Notes: generated by a model not told the origin, from the letters alone. A DNA stretch of 64,000 bases from Desulfobulbus oligotrophicus (GCF_016446285.1 NZ_CP054140.1:539501-603500), one strand, 5' to 3'. Shown: positions 17,343 through 27,724, counted from the stretch's first letter. Numbers and translations are program-made.

Positions 17343-19034
17343 ATGGAAAGGAACTATCGCAAACTCTGGTGGCAACACTGTCTGGCCATCATCGGTTTCT
17401 CCGTTATCCCGCTCGTTTTCATCAATCTCTCCCTGTACAAACTCTTTGACAATATTTTTATCGGCAAAATGACCGAGTCGTTGCGGAGTACGGTGGAGAA
17501 CCGTCGCGATGCCATTGACCTTTTTTTCAACGAACGCGTTGCCCAGCTCTATACTGTAGCCAATACCAACACCTTTAAGCAGCTGACCGATGAAACCTAT
17601 CTCAGCAAGGTGTTTGAGATCATGCATGCCAAGTCCACATCCTACATGGATATTGGTATCATCGACAATGAGGGGCGTCATCTCGCCTATGTCGGTCCCT
17701 ATTATGATCTCCTCAAACAGGTCAACTACAGAAATGAACCCTGGTTTATTGCCGTCAAGGCCAACGGTATTTATATCAGCGACATCTTCATGGGCTACCG
17801 GAAGGTTCCCCACTTTATTATTGCCGTTATGGTCAGAGAAAAGGGGGTTCCGTGGATCCTCCGCGTGACGATCAACCTTAAAAACATCGACGATATCGTT
17901 CACAAAGCCTGGTTTGGAAAATTAAGTGACGCCTTCATTATTAACAGCCAGAATGCACTGCAAACCAAGCCCCGGTTTGGTGGTGAATTCCTCAATCCTC
18001 CGATTGCCCCGGAATTCGATACCGGTACGATGAAATCCCAGGGGTATCCTGATTACTCTTCGGTGATCAACACCAAAGTGGAACGGATCAAAAGCGGGGT
18101 CTTTGATGCCTTTTTCGCAGCAGCCAAGATCCACAATACCCGATGGGTCCTGGTGATCAAAGAAGACCCCAATGAACTCCTCGGCGATCTGCAAAAAGGA
18201 AAGTACTGGGTCATCCTGCTCAGCATACTTGGCTTTGCCGTCATCACCTCAGGCGCCGCCCTGTTCACGAACGGGCTGATCAACCGGATCAGGGACACTG
18301 ACCGCGAAAACGCAGCCCACTCCGATATGCTTCTCCAGGCCAACAAGATGATCGCCCTCAGTAAAATGGCCGCAGGCATTGCCCATGAGGTCAACAACCC
18401 CCTGGCTTCAATTGCAGAGAAGGCTGGATGGCTGAAAGACCTGCTGGCTGAGGAAGACCTGGCCGGTAACCCGAATTACGCTGAATTTAACGACTCTGTT
18501 GACAAGATTGAACACCATGTTGAACGGGCGAGAAAGATCATCCACAACCTGCTCGGCTTTGCCCGGCGAATGGAACCGGCCAAGGAAAAAATAAATGTCA
18601 ACAACCTGTTGGATGAAACCACCGGATTTCTCGAAAATGAAGCCCGCTATGTCAACATCCAAATTGTTAAACAGTATGCGGATAATGTCCCGGTTATAAC
18701 CAACGACCTCTCCCAGATTCAACAGGTGGTGCTCAATCTGCTCAACAACGCCATCGATGCCATTGGACGCGACGGCATTATCACGGTCTCCACCTGCTAT
18801 CACGAAAAAACAGATGCAGTGGAGATCGGTATCGGCGATACTGGCAAAGGTATTGCTGCAGGCGAGCTGGACAAAGTTTTTGACCCATTCTTCACTACAA
18901 AAGAGGTGGGCAAGGGAACCGGCCTGGGCCTCTCAATCTCCTACAGCATCGTTGAAAAATTAGGCGGTAAACTCAAGGTCAAGAGTAAGGTAGGCGAAGG
19001 GACGGTCTTCACCCTCCTGTTGCCGAAACAGTAA
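17343..19034 (+). CDS. Cache-domain sensor histidine kinase 1
   Basis: A 563-residue membrane kinase. TM near residues 12-35, a periplasmic double-Cache region (36-285) with the motif [14 protein letters not shown] shared with the other two kinases of the island, second TM near 288-312, H-box [14 protein letters not shown] (His348), then N-box LNNAID, DTGKGI and [14 protein letters not shown] lies 7 nt before the ATG. It is followed after 6 bp by a single-domain response regulator, its likely partner. It should sense a small organic ligand in the periplasm; which one is not visible. Confidence 0.9.
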   Translation: MERNYRKLWWQHCLAIIGFSVIPLVFINLSLYKLFDNIFIGKMTESLRSTVENRRDAIDLFFNERVAQLYTVANTNTFKQLTDETYLSKVFEIMHAKSTSYMDIGIIDNEGRHLAYVGPYYDLLKQVNYRNEPWFIAVKANGIYISDIFMGYRKVPHFIIAVMVREKGVPWILRVTINLKNIDDIVHKAWFGKLSDAFIINSQNALQTKPRFGGEFLNPPIAPEFDTGTMKSQGYPDYSSVINTKVERIKSGVFDAFFAAAKIHNTRWVLVIKEDPNELLGDLQKGKYWVILLSILGFAVITSGAALFTNGLINRIRDTDRENAAHSDMLLQANKMIALSKMAAGIAHEVNNPLASIAEKAGWLKDLLAEEDLAGNPNYAEFNDSVDKIEHHVERARKIIHNLLGFARRMEPAKEKINVNNLLDETTGFLENEARYVNIQIVKQYADNVPVITNDLSQIQQVVLNLLNNAIDAIGRDGIITVSTCYHEKTDAVEIGIGDTGKGIAAGELDKVFDPFFTTKEVGKGTGLGLSISYSIVEKLGGKLKVKSKVGEGTVFTLLLPKQ

Positions 19035-19040
19035 AGGTAT

Positions 19041-19427
19041 ATGATGGAAACCATGCGGGTATTTATTGTTGATGACGAAGATGACTTCCGGGAAACCATA
19101 GTTAAACGGTTGAACGCAAGAAAAATCCGGGCAGAAGGTGCATCAAGCGGGATCCGGGCCCTCGAGGTGCTCAAAGAGAAGGATTTTGATGTTATTGTTC
19201 TTGACGTGAAAATGCCGGATATGGATGGCATCGAAACCTTGAGGCACATTAAAAAAATGAAACCGGATATCGAAGTCATCATGCTGACCGGGCACGCCTC
19301 GGTCGAGTTCGGTCTCAAAGGCATGCAGTTAGGCGCATTTGACTACGTTATGAAGCCTGCTCCTCTTAATGAACTGCTTGATACCATTGGTCAGGCATAC
19401 AATAAAAAACGAGGTATCATCCACTGA
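19041..19427 (+). CDS. Single-domain response regulator 1
   Basis: A 128-residue CheY-like receiver with no output domain: acidic pocket VDDEDD, phospho-acceptor Asp55 in LDVKMPDMDG, conserved Thr (MLTGHA) and Lys (MKPAP). It starts 6 bp after kinase 1, so it should receive phosphate from it. The output is not encoded in the protein itself and must be a partner protein or phosphorelay. Alternative ATGs at 19044 and 19053 would shorten it slightly. Confidence 0.9.
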   Translation: MMETMRVFIVDDEDDFRETIVKRLNARKIRAEGASSGIRALEVLKEKDFDVIVLDVKMPDMDGIETLRHIKKMKPDIEVIMLTGHASVEFGLKGMQLGAFDYVMKPAPLNELLDTIGQAYNKKRGIIH

Positions 19428-19441
19428 TACGGATACAGACT

Positions 19442-19518
19442 CTGCTTCCTGCCTGGCCTGTCCTCATTTCGTTTCTGTCCGGGGCCGAGCTGGGTGATGA
19501 TCCGGCTGGCAGGAGCAG
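19442..19518 (+). other. Imperfect inverted repeat between signalling genes
   Basis: CTGCTTCCTGCC (19442-19453) and GGCAGGAGCAG (19508-19518) can pair with one bulged T across a 54-nt loop. It fills the 113-bp gap between response regulator 1 and kinase 2 and may be a processing or attenuation structure. Confidence 0.3.
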
Positions 19519-19540
19519 ACCATAAAAACGGGCGATATAT

Positions 19541-21334
19541 ATGAGAGTTTGGGATACCAGCCACCTGCTGGATGACATACCCCAAAAAAAGGATGACGTC
19601 TCCGATGCCGAGCACGTTTTTGACCCGATCGACAGTCAGGTCAATGTGCAGCGCATCAGACAGCATTTTAAACAGCTCCGAACACGGTTGGTGCTTGGGT
19701 TGATTCTGGGGTTTCTTCTGCCCAATGCCCTGCTGTCGGCCTATTTCCATTTTCAGTTCACCCATACCCTGATGGAAAGCGCTAAACTCAATTTAGCCGC
19801 AGTCGCAGAAAGCCAGAAAAATACCATTGACCTCTATCTGCAGGAACGGGTGGTTAATATCTACAACCTCTTTCATAACAGGGATTTTTCCCTCAGGCCA
19901 AACCAGGAACAGATGGACAACTATTTGGCCACTCTGCTGCAGTTCAATGACGGTTTTGTTGACGTCGGTTTTTTCGATCCACGGGGCATTCAAATCGGTT
20001 ACGCCGGCCCCCACCCTAAACTGCTGGGCCGTAACTACAGTAAAGAACAGTGGTACCGGAATCTGATCAAAGAACAGAAAAGCTATCTGATCAGCGATAT
20101 TTACATGGGTTTCCGTAAGATTCCCCATTTCACCATTGCCACAAAACAGCAGTTCAACGGCCGTCCCTTTGTTATGCGAGCCACCCTTGATCCTGACAAA
20201 TTCTACATTTTCCTTCGCGCGATCAGTCATGGAAAGGATGTCGAAACAACGCTGATTAATCGTAAAGGGCAATATCAGGTTGTTGACCCTGGCCGCAGTC
20301 AGGCCATCGGGAGCGGTGATTTTATCCCCCCTGCCTCCGAATCTTCGGGAGTAAAAGATATTGAACGCGACGATCAGAACATGTTGGTGGCCTATGCCTG
20401 GCTCACGGAAACCCCATGGGCACTGAAAGCTGTGCAGCCGGTAGCTGTTGCCCAGGCCGGTATGATGAAAACCCGGTTAGTGCTGACCATCAGCCTGGTT
20501 ATAATCAGCGTGCTGATCTCCATTATGGTGTACCTTACCATCAAAAAATTAGTGAGCCGGGCGCAACGCATGGCTGAAAAAGGACATCAGTTGCAGGAGA
20601 TGCTTGCCCATGCCTCCAAACTGGCCTCCATCGGTGAGCTCGCCGCCGGTGTTGCTCATGAAATCAACAATCCGCTTGCGATTATCATGGCAACCAGCGG
20701 GGTCATCCGCGACATGCTCAACCCGGAATTTGAACTCGATCACAGTCCGGAAGCCATTTACCAGGAGCTTTTCGTCATTGATGCTGCTGCCAACAGGGCA
20801 AAAGGGATTACCAGAAAATTACAGGATATGGGAAAGAGTCGTGTGCCCAGTGTGGTGGAATGCGATGTTAACAGCTTGATCGACGAGGTGGTCGGCAACC
20901 TCAAAAAAGTCGAGTTTAAACCTAAGCACATCGACATAATCTACCAGCTCGCACCGGATCTGCCTCCGATCCTTGCCGAACCGGAACCACTGCGTCAGGT
21001 GTTTTCCAACATCCTCATCAATGCCGGTGATGCCATTGACGACAGGGGCACCATCACAATAACCTCCGGATATAAAGAGGCAATGGTCAGCATAACCATT
21101 GCTGATACCGGCAGAGGCATACCCCAGGAAAACATACAGCGTATTTTCAGCCCCTTTTTCACGACCAAGGGCGGCGGACGAGGGACCGGCCTGGGCTTGA
21201 GCATTGCCGCCAGTATCGTCAAATACCTTGGTGGAACGATCAAAGTGAACAGTATCCCCGGAACAGGCAGCGCCTTTACAATCCTGCTCCCTGCCAACAG
21301 TCAGGTCAAGCAATCCATTAAAACCCCTTTATAG
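19541..21334 (+). CDS. Cache-domain sensor histidine kinase 2
   Basis: A 597-residue paralogue of kinase 1. It has an extra 45-residue hydrophilic N-terminus, TM near residues 48-70, a periplasmic double-Cache region with ISDIYMGFRKIPHF, TM near 312-335, H-box AGVAHEINNPLAI (His373), and ATPase motifs NAGDAID, DTGRGIP and [11 protein letters not shown]. The start at 19541 has no strong Shine-Dalgarno; an internal start nearer the first TM is possible. It is paired with the response regulator 21 bp downstream. Confidence 0.9.
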   Translation: MRVWDTSHLLDDIPQKKDDVSDAEHVFDPIDSQVNVQRIRQHFKQLRTRLVLGLILGFLLPNALLSAYFHFQFTHTLMESAKLNLAAVAESQKNTIDLYLQERVVNIYNLFHNRDFSLRPNQEQMDNYLATLLQFNDGFVDVGFFDPRGIQIGYAGPHPKLLGRNYSKEQWYRNLIKEQKSYLISDIYMGFRKIPHFTIATKQQFNGRPFVMRATLDPDKFYIFLRAISHGKDVETTLINRKGQYQVVDPGRSQAIGSGDFIPPASESSGVKDIERDDQNMLVAYAWLTETPWALKAVQPVAVAQAGMMKTRLVLTISLVIISVLISIMVYLTIKKLVSRAQRMAEKGHQLQEMLAHASKLASIGELAAGVAHEINNPLAIIMATSGVIRDMLNPEFELDHSPEAIYQELFVIDAAANRAKGITRKLQDMGKSRVPSVVECDVNSLIDEVVGNLKKVEFKPKHIDIIYQLAPDLPPILAEPEPLRQVFSNILINAGDAIDDRGTITITSGYKEAMVSITIADTGRGIPQENIQRIFSPFFTTKGGGRGTGLGLSIAASIVKYLGGTIKVNSIPGTGSAFTILLPANSQVKQSIKTPL

Positions 21335-21355
21335 AAGAACACGTACAAGTACCCT

Positions 21356-21778
21356 ATGAACAAGAAGGAACGCGCATTCAAAGTATTGTTAGTTGATGAC
21401 GAAGATGTCTTTAGAGAGGCAACAGCCCGGCAGTTGTCGGTACGCGGGTTTATCGTTCAGACTGCTGGTGACGGTGAAACCGCTGTTAAAATGGTAACCG
21501 ACGATCCTCCGGAAGTGGTCGTGCTTGACCAGCAGATGCCCGGTATGCATGGTTCGGACACTTTCATTGCAATCAAAAAGATCAATCCACTGATCGAAGT
21601 CATCATGCTTACCGGTAATACCAGCGTAGACAATGCCATAGAACTGATGCGTATGGGCACTTTCGATTATCTGATGAAGCCGATCAATATCGATGAACTG
21701 CTTTATAAAATCGAGGACGCCTATACCCGAAAAAAACTTAACGAAAAGCAGCAGCGAGAAGTTGATCAGCAGCATTAA
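21356..21778 (+). CDS. Single-domain response regulator 2
   Basis: A 140-residue receiver domain without output module: LLVDDEDVF, phospho-acceptor Asp58 (VVVLDQQMPGMHG), MLTGNT and LMKPINI. Gln59 and His65 in the acceptor loop differ from the usual MPxMDG pattern, but the key Asp, Thr and Lys remain. It sits between kinase 2 and the first PEP-synthase-like gene, which makes that protein a candidate output (inference). Confidence 0.9.
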   Translation: MNKKERAFKVLLVDDEDVFREATARQLSVRGFIVQTAGDGETAVKMVTDDPPEVVVLDQQMPGMHGSDTFIAIKKINPLIEVIMLTGNTSVDNAIELMRMGTFDYLMKPINIDELLYKIEDAYTRKKLNEKQQREVDQQH

Positions 21779-21832
21779 GTACCATTGAATATACAGCACC
21801 GATCGATTCGTTGTTGCCGATGAAGGCGTTTC

Positions 21833-24493
21833 ATGCTGAAAAAACTGGCTACATTTTCTAAAAAATTTCTCTTTCTTAACCAGGAAGAACATGATCCGGT
21901 TTTGGAAGAGGAAGAGGTGGAAGCTCTGCGGCTGACCTTCAAATCACGTTACCACAACTTCAAATTGCTCCTGGCCGCCAACACCCGTGTTCTGGAAGCC
22001 ATGGCTGATATTGAACGGGCTTTGCAGGGTAACGAATCCTTCAGTATGTCCTTTGTTCAAACACGCTGCACCACGATTTCGGTCAATGTGTTTCGTATGA
22101 TCAACAGTATGGAGGTTATTTCCCCCGGAAAATACTCTGCCCTCAAAGACAGTTTTGCTGCCATTCAAAAACAGATCGACGGCCTTCTTGACGCTCGTAA
22201 ACAGATCACTGACAATCGACTGGTTATCCCCATCACAGCCCTGAGCAGCGAAATGACGGAACTGGTCGGCGCCAAAATGGCCAAACTGGGCGACGTTAAA
22301 AACAGGCTCCACATGCATGTTCCCGATGGATTTGCAATCACCGCAGCCGCACATGAGATGTTCATGCAGGCAGGCGGCCTCCAAAAGGAAATCGCTCGAC
22401 TCTTCCAGGTGGCCGGTTCTGATGAGGATCGCAACCTTGATCTGGTCAGTTCCCAGATTCGCCAGCTGATCATGGCTTCTGAGGTGCCTGATCCCATCTA
22501 TAGAGCGGTGGTGGAAGCGTATTCCGCCATGAAGGCTGCCAACAACAATCAGGAAATCCGCATGGCAGTGCGAAGCAGTGCTTTTGGAGAGGATGCGGAA
22601 AACACCTCCTTTGCCGGGCAGTATCGAAGCGAGCTCAACGTCAGTTTTTCACGATTTTTCTACTATTACAAGCAGGTACTTGCCTCAAAGTACAGTGTTC
22701 AGGCAATTACCTACAAACTCAACCGTGGTTTTCGAGACGAAGACATTGCCATGTGCGTTGGGTGTCTGGCCATGGTCGATGCCGTGGTCGGCGGAGTTAT
22801 CTATACTCAAAGTCCCCTTGACAATAAAGATGACGCCATCTACATCAACGCCACCTGGGGCCTGCCTAAAGCTGTGGTGGACGGCAATGACCTGTGCGAT
22901 ATCTTTGTCGTGTCACGCGATGACAACCTGACCATCCTGCGGCGAGAGGTCCACAACAAGAGCCATCAGATTGTCTGCCTGGATGGCGAGGGATATGCCC
23001 GCACCGCCACAACCGAAGAACTGGCTGACGCCCCGTCGCTCACCGACGAACAGATCCGTGATCTCGCTGACCATGCAATCCGTATCGAGCAGTACTATTA
23101 CGATACACCCCAAGATATCGAGTGGGCCATTGATAGCCAGGGTAAAATCTATATTCTTCAGTCCCGCCCCCTGCAACAGTTAGAGGCTGTCCTCCCCGGA
23201 CCTGAATTAGACCTTAAACGTTTCGAATCTTCCCTGCTTGTAAACGGCGGCATCAATGCCAGCCCCGGGGTTGCCAGCGGTAACGTCTTCAAAGTAGCCA
23301 AAAAGGTTGATATCCTGCAGTTCCCTGAAGGGGCGGTACTGGTCGTTGAGCAGGCCTTACCCACCTGGGCGCCGCTGGTGGCCCGGGCGGCCGCTGTGGT
23401 CTCCGAGCAGGGCGGATTCGCCGGCCACCTGGCCAACGTTGCCCGCGAATTCGGCATTCCGGCCATATTTGGTGCCGCCGGTGCCATGGCTCAACTGCAC
23501 AACGGTGATGCGGTTACTGTTGCGGCCGATCTCTGCCGTGTGTATCTCGGTAATATCGGACCTCTGCTGGAATGGACACGACCGGTGCCCAAACTGATGT
23601 TGGGCAGCCCGGTGTTCGAATCACTTGAAGCAGTGAGCAAGCATATTATCCTCCTGAATCTCCTTGACCCGGATTCACGGGACTTTCAGCCACAAAACTG
23701 CCGGACCTTCCATGACATCACCCGTTTCATTCATGAAAAATCTGTAGTCGAGATGTTCAACTTCGGCAAAGATCACAGCTTTTCCGAACGATCCAGCAAA
23801 CAGCTGTACTATCGAGTACCAATGAACTGGTGGCTTCTCAACCTTGATGACGGCTTTACCCACGAGATCCACGGCAAGTACGTCAAACTGGAAGATATAG
23901 CCTCGATCCCGATGCTGGCCTTCTGGGAAGGGTTTGCCGCCATTCCCTGGGACGGCCCCCCGGCCATGGACGGCAAGGGCATGACCTCAATCATATTTCG
24001 TTCCACCATGAACACCGCCCTGGTGGCTGGTGTTAAATCAAAATATGCGGATCGTAACTACTTTATGGTCTCAAAAAATTTTTGTACCCTCAGCTCCCGG
24101 TTAGGGTATCACTTCTCCACCATGGAAGCCATGGTCAGTGAAAGATCAAGCGAAAACTACCTGGGCTTCAAATTCAAAGGGGGAGCGGCAGATTTTGAAC
24201 GCTGCCTGGGACGAATCCACTTTATACGCGAAATTCTGGAGCGTTACAGCTTTCGTGTGACGGTGATCGGGGATCACCTTGACGCCCGCACCGAGGGTCG
24301 CAACATGCAATATATGCTCAGCCGTCTCAAGATTCTGGGCTACCTGACCCTACACACCCGACAGCTCGACATGATTATGGGGAATACTTCCCTGGTTGGT
24401 TACTACATGAAAAAACTCACCACCGACATTGATTCATTACTCAACGCAGCAGATAACGACCATATCGGCGACCAGTCACTCATGTCATCGTAA
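21833..24493 (+). CDS. PEP/pyruvate-binding dikinase-like protein A
   Basis: An 886-residue protein. Residues 1-130 form a helical domain; about 140-450 is a PPDK_N-type ATP-grasp domain with AVRSSAFGED (Arg247), SFAGQ and the terminal DIEWAIDSQGKIYILQSRP; about 475-575 is the swivelling phosphohistidine domain with GGFAGHLANVAREFGIP (catalytic-type His532). The C-terminal 300 residues (with CRTFHDITRFIHE) are not the PEP-binding TIM barrel of PPDK or PEP synthase. ATP-driven autophosphorylation of His532 is therefore plausible, but the usual pyruvate/PEP half-reaction is doubtful. It follows kinase 2 and regulator 2 and is a paralogue of the protein at 25052. Confidence 0.85.
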   Translation: MLKKLATFSKKFLFLNQEEHDPVLEEEEVEALRLTFKSRYHNFKLLLAANTRVLEAMADIERALQGNESFSMSFVQTRCTTISVNVFRMINSMEVISPGKYSALKDSFAAIQKQIDGLLDARKQITDNRLVIPITALSSEMTELVGAKMAKLGDVKNRLHMHVPDGFAITAAAHEMFMQAGGLQKEIARLFQVAGSDEDRNLDLVSSQIRQLIMASEVPDPIYRAVVEAYSAMKAANNNQEIRMAVRSSAFGEDAENTSFAGQYRSELNVSFSRFFYYYKQVLASKYSVQAITYKLNRGFRDEDIAMCVGCLAMVDAVVGGVIYTQSPLDNKDDAIYINATWGLPKAVVDGNDLCDIFVVSRDDNLTILRREVHNKSHQIVCLDGEGYARTATTEELADAPSLTDEQIRDLADHAIRIEQYYYDTPQDIEWAIDSQGKIYILQSRPLQQLEAVLPGPELDLKRFESSLLVNGGINASPGVASGNVFKVAKKVDILQFPEGAVLVVEQALPTWAPLVARAAAVVSEQGGFAGHLANVAREFGIPAIFGAAGAMAQLHNGDAVTVAADLCRVYLGNIGPLLEWTRPVPKLMLGSPVFESLEAVSKHIILLNLLDPDSRDFQPQNCRTFHDITRFIHEKSVVEMFNFGKDHSFSERSSKQLYYRVPMNWWLLNLDDGFTHEIHGKYVKLEDIASIPMLAFWEGFAAIPWDGPPAMDGKGMTSIIFRSTMNTALVAGVKSKYADRNYFMVSKNFCTLSSRLGYHFSTMEAMVSERSSENYLGFKFKGGAADFERCLGRIHFIREILERYSFRVTVIGDHLDARTEGRNMQYMLSRLKILGYLTLHTRQLDMIMGNTSLVGYYMKKLTTDIDSLLNAADNDHIGDQSLMSS

Positions 24494-24528
24494 AAGATGG
24501 CCGGAAATCAACAGAAAAGGGGAAACGG

Positions 24529-24903
24529 ATGTCAACCATGATTCGCATGCTACTTGTTCCAGCAATGTGTTTTCTGGCAGTAACAGCCAATGCTGACGAT
24601 AAGGCTGCCATTGAAAAACATGTCAATGAAATGGTGAGAGCCATTAACCAGGGTAAAGAGGCGGCAAATTACCCGGCTGATGCCTACACACCCTATGTCT
24701 TTATCATGGAGCCAAGCGGCAAGTTGATTGTGCATCCCTTTCTTGTCGGCGAGTATCTTCAAGAGAAAGCTGCCCCGGTTCATTCAGCCCTGCAACGGGC
24801 AACGACCAAGGGGGTCTGGGTTGAATATTTCTGGAAAGGCACACAAAAACAAACCTATGTGCGTAAAACCAACAACAATCTTATTGTGGGCAGCGGCCAG
24901 TGA
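24529..24903 (+). CDS. Periplasmic single-Cache-like protein
   Basis: A 124-residue protein with a cleavable signal (about 22 residues, ending ANADD) and one alpha/beta domain: a helix IEKHVNEMVRAINQGKEA, then YTPYVFIMEPSGKLIVHP and GVWVEYFWKGTQKQTYVRK, the pattern of a small ligand-binding Cache domain without membrane anchor or kinase. It lies between the two dikinase-like genes, so it may bind the same ligand as the neighbouring kinases and present it to them (inference). Confidence 0.7.
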   Translation: MSTMIRMLLVPAMCFLAVTANADDKAAIEKHVNEMVRAINQGKEAANYPADAYTPYVFIMEPSGKLIVHPFLVGEYLQEKAAPVHSALQRATTKGVWVEYFWKGTQKQTYVRKTNNNLIVGSGQ

Positions 24904-25051
24904 CCCCTGCAGATCCGGACAGCCGACAGCAAACAACAGCACATGCAACCGAACAGAAAGGTGCGGATAACACGACATAGCTCTTCTTTCACCAGCTACG
25001 GGCATTACAGACAAGACAAACTGGAGCCCTGAGTCGAGGAGGAATAATTTC

Positions 25052-27670
25052 ATGACCACCATTCTCGGGAATCTGCGACAATTTTTAACCGACATCCGTA
25101 TCCGTTACAGTAAGGAGAGCCCTGTCGACAACCTCTCGGAGATGAACGCGTTATTTCGTTTCCGTTACAGTCTCTTTAAAGAATTATTAGCTGCAAATTC
25201 AGAGTTGCTCACCGTGCTTTCCGACCTGGATGAAAAACTCAAAGGCGAGCACGTCTTTGGCCTGTTCTATATCAATAATCAGGTGAACAAATCGCTCAAA
25301 TATGCCTTTCAGATGGTGAAGAGCCTGAACGTCATGTCAGGCGGCAAACATCGCGGCCTCTACGACAGCCTGGAAGAGATCAACAACCAGATCAAGGCAA
25401 TCATTGCAGAGCGTAAAGCAGAACAGGCTCCGCAGGCAGTGATGCCGCATGACCGGATCTTTCTCAAAGACGCTGACTGGGCCGGCGGTAAAAACGCCAA
25501 CCTTGGAGAAATTAAAAACTGCCTCAACATCCCTGTTCCTGAAGGATTTGCCATAACCACCAAAGGATTCCACGACTTTTTCGACTACAATGACCTCAAA
25601 GAAGAGATCATCAAACAAAAAAACCTTCTTTATATCAACGAAATAGATCTGCTCAACAATGTCAGTGCCGAAACTCTGGAGTTAGTACGATCCAAACCAA
25701 TGCCACCGGCGCTCGAAGAGGAGATCACTGCGGGATGTACGGCTCTCTGGGGGGATGACCAGGAGGTTCTGGTTGCCATGCGGAGCAGTGCTGTCGGTGA
25801 AGACGGAGATATCTCCTATGCCGGTCAGTTCCTGACCATCCTTGGTGTGACCCGTTCAAAAATTTGTGAGGCATACAAATCGATCATTGCCAGTCTTTAT
25901 TCCGCTCGTTCCATCTCCTATCGCAGCTCCAAAGGAGTATACGATGAAGATCTTGCCATGGCGGTGGCATGTCTAAAAATGGTGGACTCCCAGGCAAGCG
26001 GTGTACTCTACACCCGGCATCCCTACGATATTACGAATGAGAACATTCTGATCAATGCAGTCTGGGGCCTTGGTCCTTACGCGGTTGATGGTGTCATCTC
26101 TCCGGACACGTACACAGTGACCAAAGATGATGACCTGTCGATCACAGAAAAAAATGTCTCCACGAAACCTGTGCAACTGGTCCTTAACAAACAGGGAGGT
26201 GTGGAGGAGCGGCCAGTTCCGGCAGAGCTGCAGAGTGTTGCCTGCCTGGACGATGAACACATCCGGATTCTCGCTGGTTATGGTGCAGCCCTGGAGAGCC
26301 ATTACAAGTGTGCCCAGGATGTTGAGTGGGCATTGGATGCTGAAGGGACGCTCCTGATCCTGCAGTCAAGGCCACTTAAAATACAGAGCCCGAAAAATTT
26401 CTGCCTGCTGAAGGCAGCTCCGCTTAAAGGCTATCGCCTCATCGTTGATACCAGCGAAATAGCTGCTCAGGGAGTAGGAGCCGGCCCTGTCCGCCAGGTG
26501 GAATCGGTGGCGGACCTGACCGATTTTCCGCAAGGAGCGGTCTTGGTGGCAAAACATTCCTCTCCGGAGTATGTGCTGGTGATGCGCACCTGTGCCGCGA
26601 TTATCGTCGAGGCAGGTAGTGTCAGCGGTCACATGGCCTCATTGGCCCGCGAATTTAACGTGCCGACCATTATTTGCAACCAGTCTGTGATCGACCTGCT
26701 TCCCTCCGAAACAACGGTCACCGTCGATGCCTACACAGGCCGGGTTTATGAGGGTACTGTCCAGGAACTGCTGGCGGCTGTTAAAAAGGATGAAGCCCAC
26801 ATGAAAGGCACACCTGTGTACGAACAGCTGCAACGGGTTGCAAAATATGTCATCCCACTGAACCTAGTCAACCCCGATGCTCCGGAATTCACCCCTGCCG
26901 GTTGCACGACCCTGCACGACCTGGCTCGGTACTGCCACGAATTTTCGTACAAAGAGATGTTTCAGATCAGTGATCTGGCCTCCAAGTTCCATGGATGGTC
27001 AATGAAACTTGATGCCCTGCTGCCAATGGATATTCACCTGATTGATCTTGGCAGCGGTCTGAAGGAAGGAGCAACCATCAGCTGGAACGGTGTCAGAGTT
27101 GACGATATCGTCTCTGCACCGTTTCTGGCACTGGTTCAGGGCATGCTCAACAAAGATCTGCAGGCCGTGGAACCTCGGCCTATCAACCTTTCCGGTCTTT
27201 TTTCAGTGATGCGGGAACAGACCCTGACGCCAGGTCACCATGGCGAACGGTTTGGTGACCGCAGTTATGCGATCATCGCTGACAAGTATCTCAATTTCAG
27301 CTCCCGTGTCGGGTACCATTACAGTGTCATAGATGCCTACTGTGGTGATACCGTCAACAAGAACTATATTACATTTTCTTTCAAAGGCGGGGCTGCGGAT
27401 GATGTCCGCAAGAACAGAAGAGTCCGTGCCATCTCACTGATCCTCGAACAGGAAGGATTCAGAGTGAATGTCAAAGGCGACAAGGTTGATGCACGACTGC
27501 AGAAGTATCCGAATTCGTACATCGAGAGCCGTATAGACCTACTCGGCCGCCTGCTTATCTTCACCCGTCAACTCGATATGCTCATGACTTCGGAAAAAAG
27601 TGTCGAATGGGCTGCAGAAAATTTTGTGGCAGGTAACTACCGCCTAACGGCTCCGCCGGTAGAGGCCTAA
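25052..27670 (+). CDS. PEP/pyruvate-binding dikinase-like protein B
   Basis: An 872-residue paralogue of protein A with the same order: N-terminal helical domain (FRYSLFKELLAANSELL), ATP-grasp domain with AMRSSAVGED (Arg244), SYAGQ and DVEWALDAEGTLLILQSRP, phosphohistidine domain with EAGSVSGHMASLAREFNVP (His527), and the special C-terminal domain with CTTLHDLARYCHE (His622, His629). It also lacks the PEP-synthase TIM barrel. GAGGAGG lies about 9 nt before the ATG. Divergence from A while keeping both active-site regions suggests two functional, non-redundant proteins. Confidence 0.85.
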   Translation: MTTILGNLRQFLTDIRIRYSKESPVDNLSEMNALFRFRYSLFKELLAANSELLTVLSDLDEKLKGEHVFGLFYINNQVNKSLKYAFQMVKSLNVMSGGKHRGLYDSLEEINNQIKAIIAERKAEQAPQAVMPHDRIFLKDADWAGGKNANLGEIKNCLNIPVPEGFAITTKGFHDFFDYNDLKEEIIKQKNLLYINEIDLLNNVSAETLELVRSKPMPPALEEEITAGCTALWGDDQEVLVAMRSSAVGEDGDISYAGQFLTILGVTRSKICEAYKSIIASLYSARSISYRSSKGVYDEDLAMAVACLKMVDSQASGVLYTRHPYDITNENILINAVWGLGPYAVDGVISPDTYTVTKDDDLSITEKNVSTKPVQLVLNKQGGVEERPVPAELQSVACLDDEHIRILAGYGAALESHYKCAQDVEWALDAEGTLLILQSRPLKIQSPKNFCLLKAAPLKGYRLIVDTSEIAAQGVGAGPVRQVESVADLTDFPQGAVLVAKHSSPEYVLVMRTCAAIIVEAGSVSGHMASLAREFNVPTIICNQSVIDLLPSETTVTVDAYTGRVYEGTVQELLAAVKKDEAHMKGTPVYEQLQRVAKYVIPLNLVNPDAPEFTPAGCTTLHDLARYCHEFSYKEMFQISDLASKFHGWSMKLDALLPMDIHLIDLGSGLKEGATISWNGVRVDDIVSAPFLALVQGMLNKDLQAVEPRPINLSGLFSVMREQTLTPGHHGERFGDRSYAIIADKYLNFSSRVGYHYSVIDAYCGDTVNKNYITFSFKGGAADDVRKNRRVRAISLILEQEGFRVNVKGDKVDARLQKYPNSYIESRIDLLGRLLIFTRQLDMLMTSEKSVEWAAENFVAGNYRLTAPPVEA

Positions 27671-27724
27671 TTATACTGCAGCAGAGGTGGTATCAATGAA
27701 GCATAACTGGATAAAAAGGACTCC

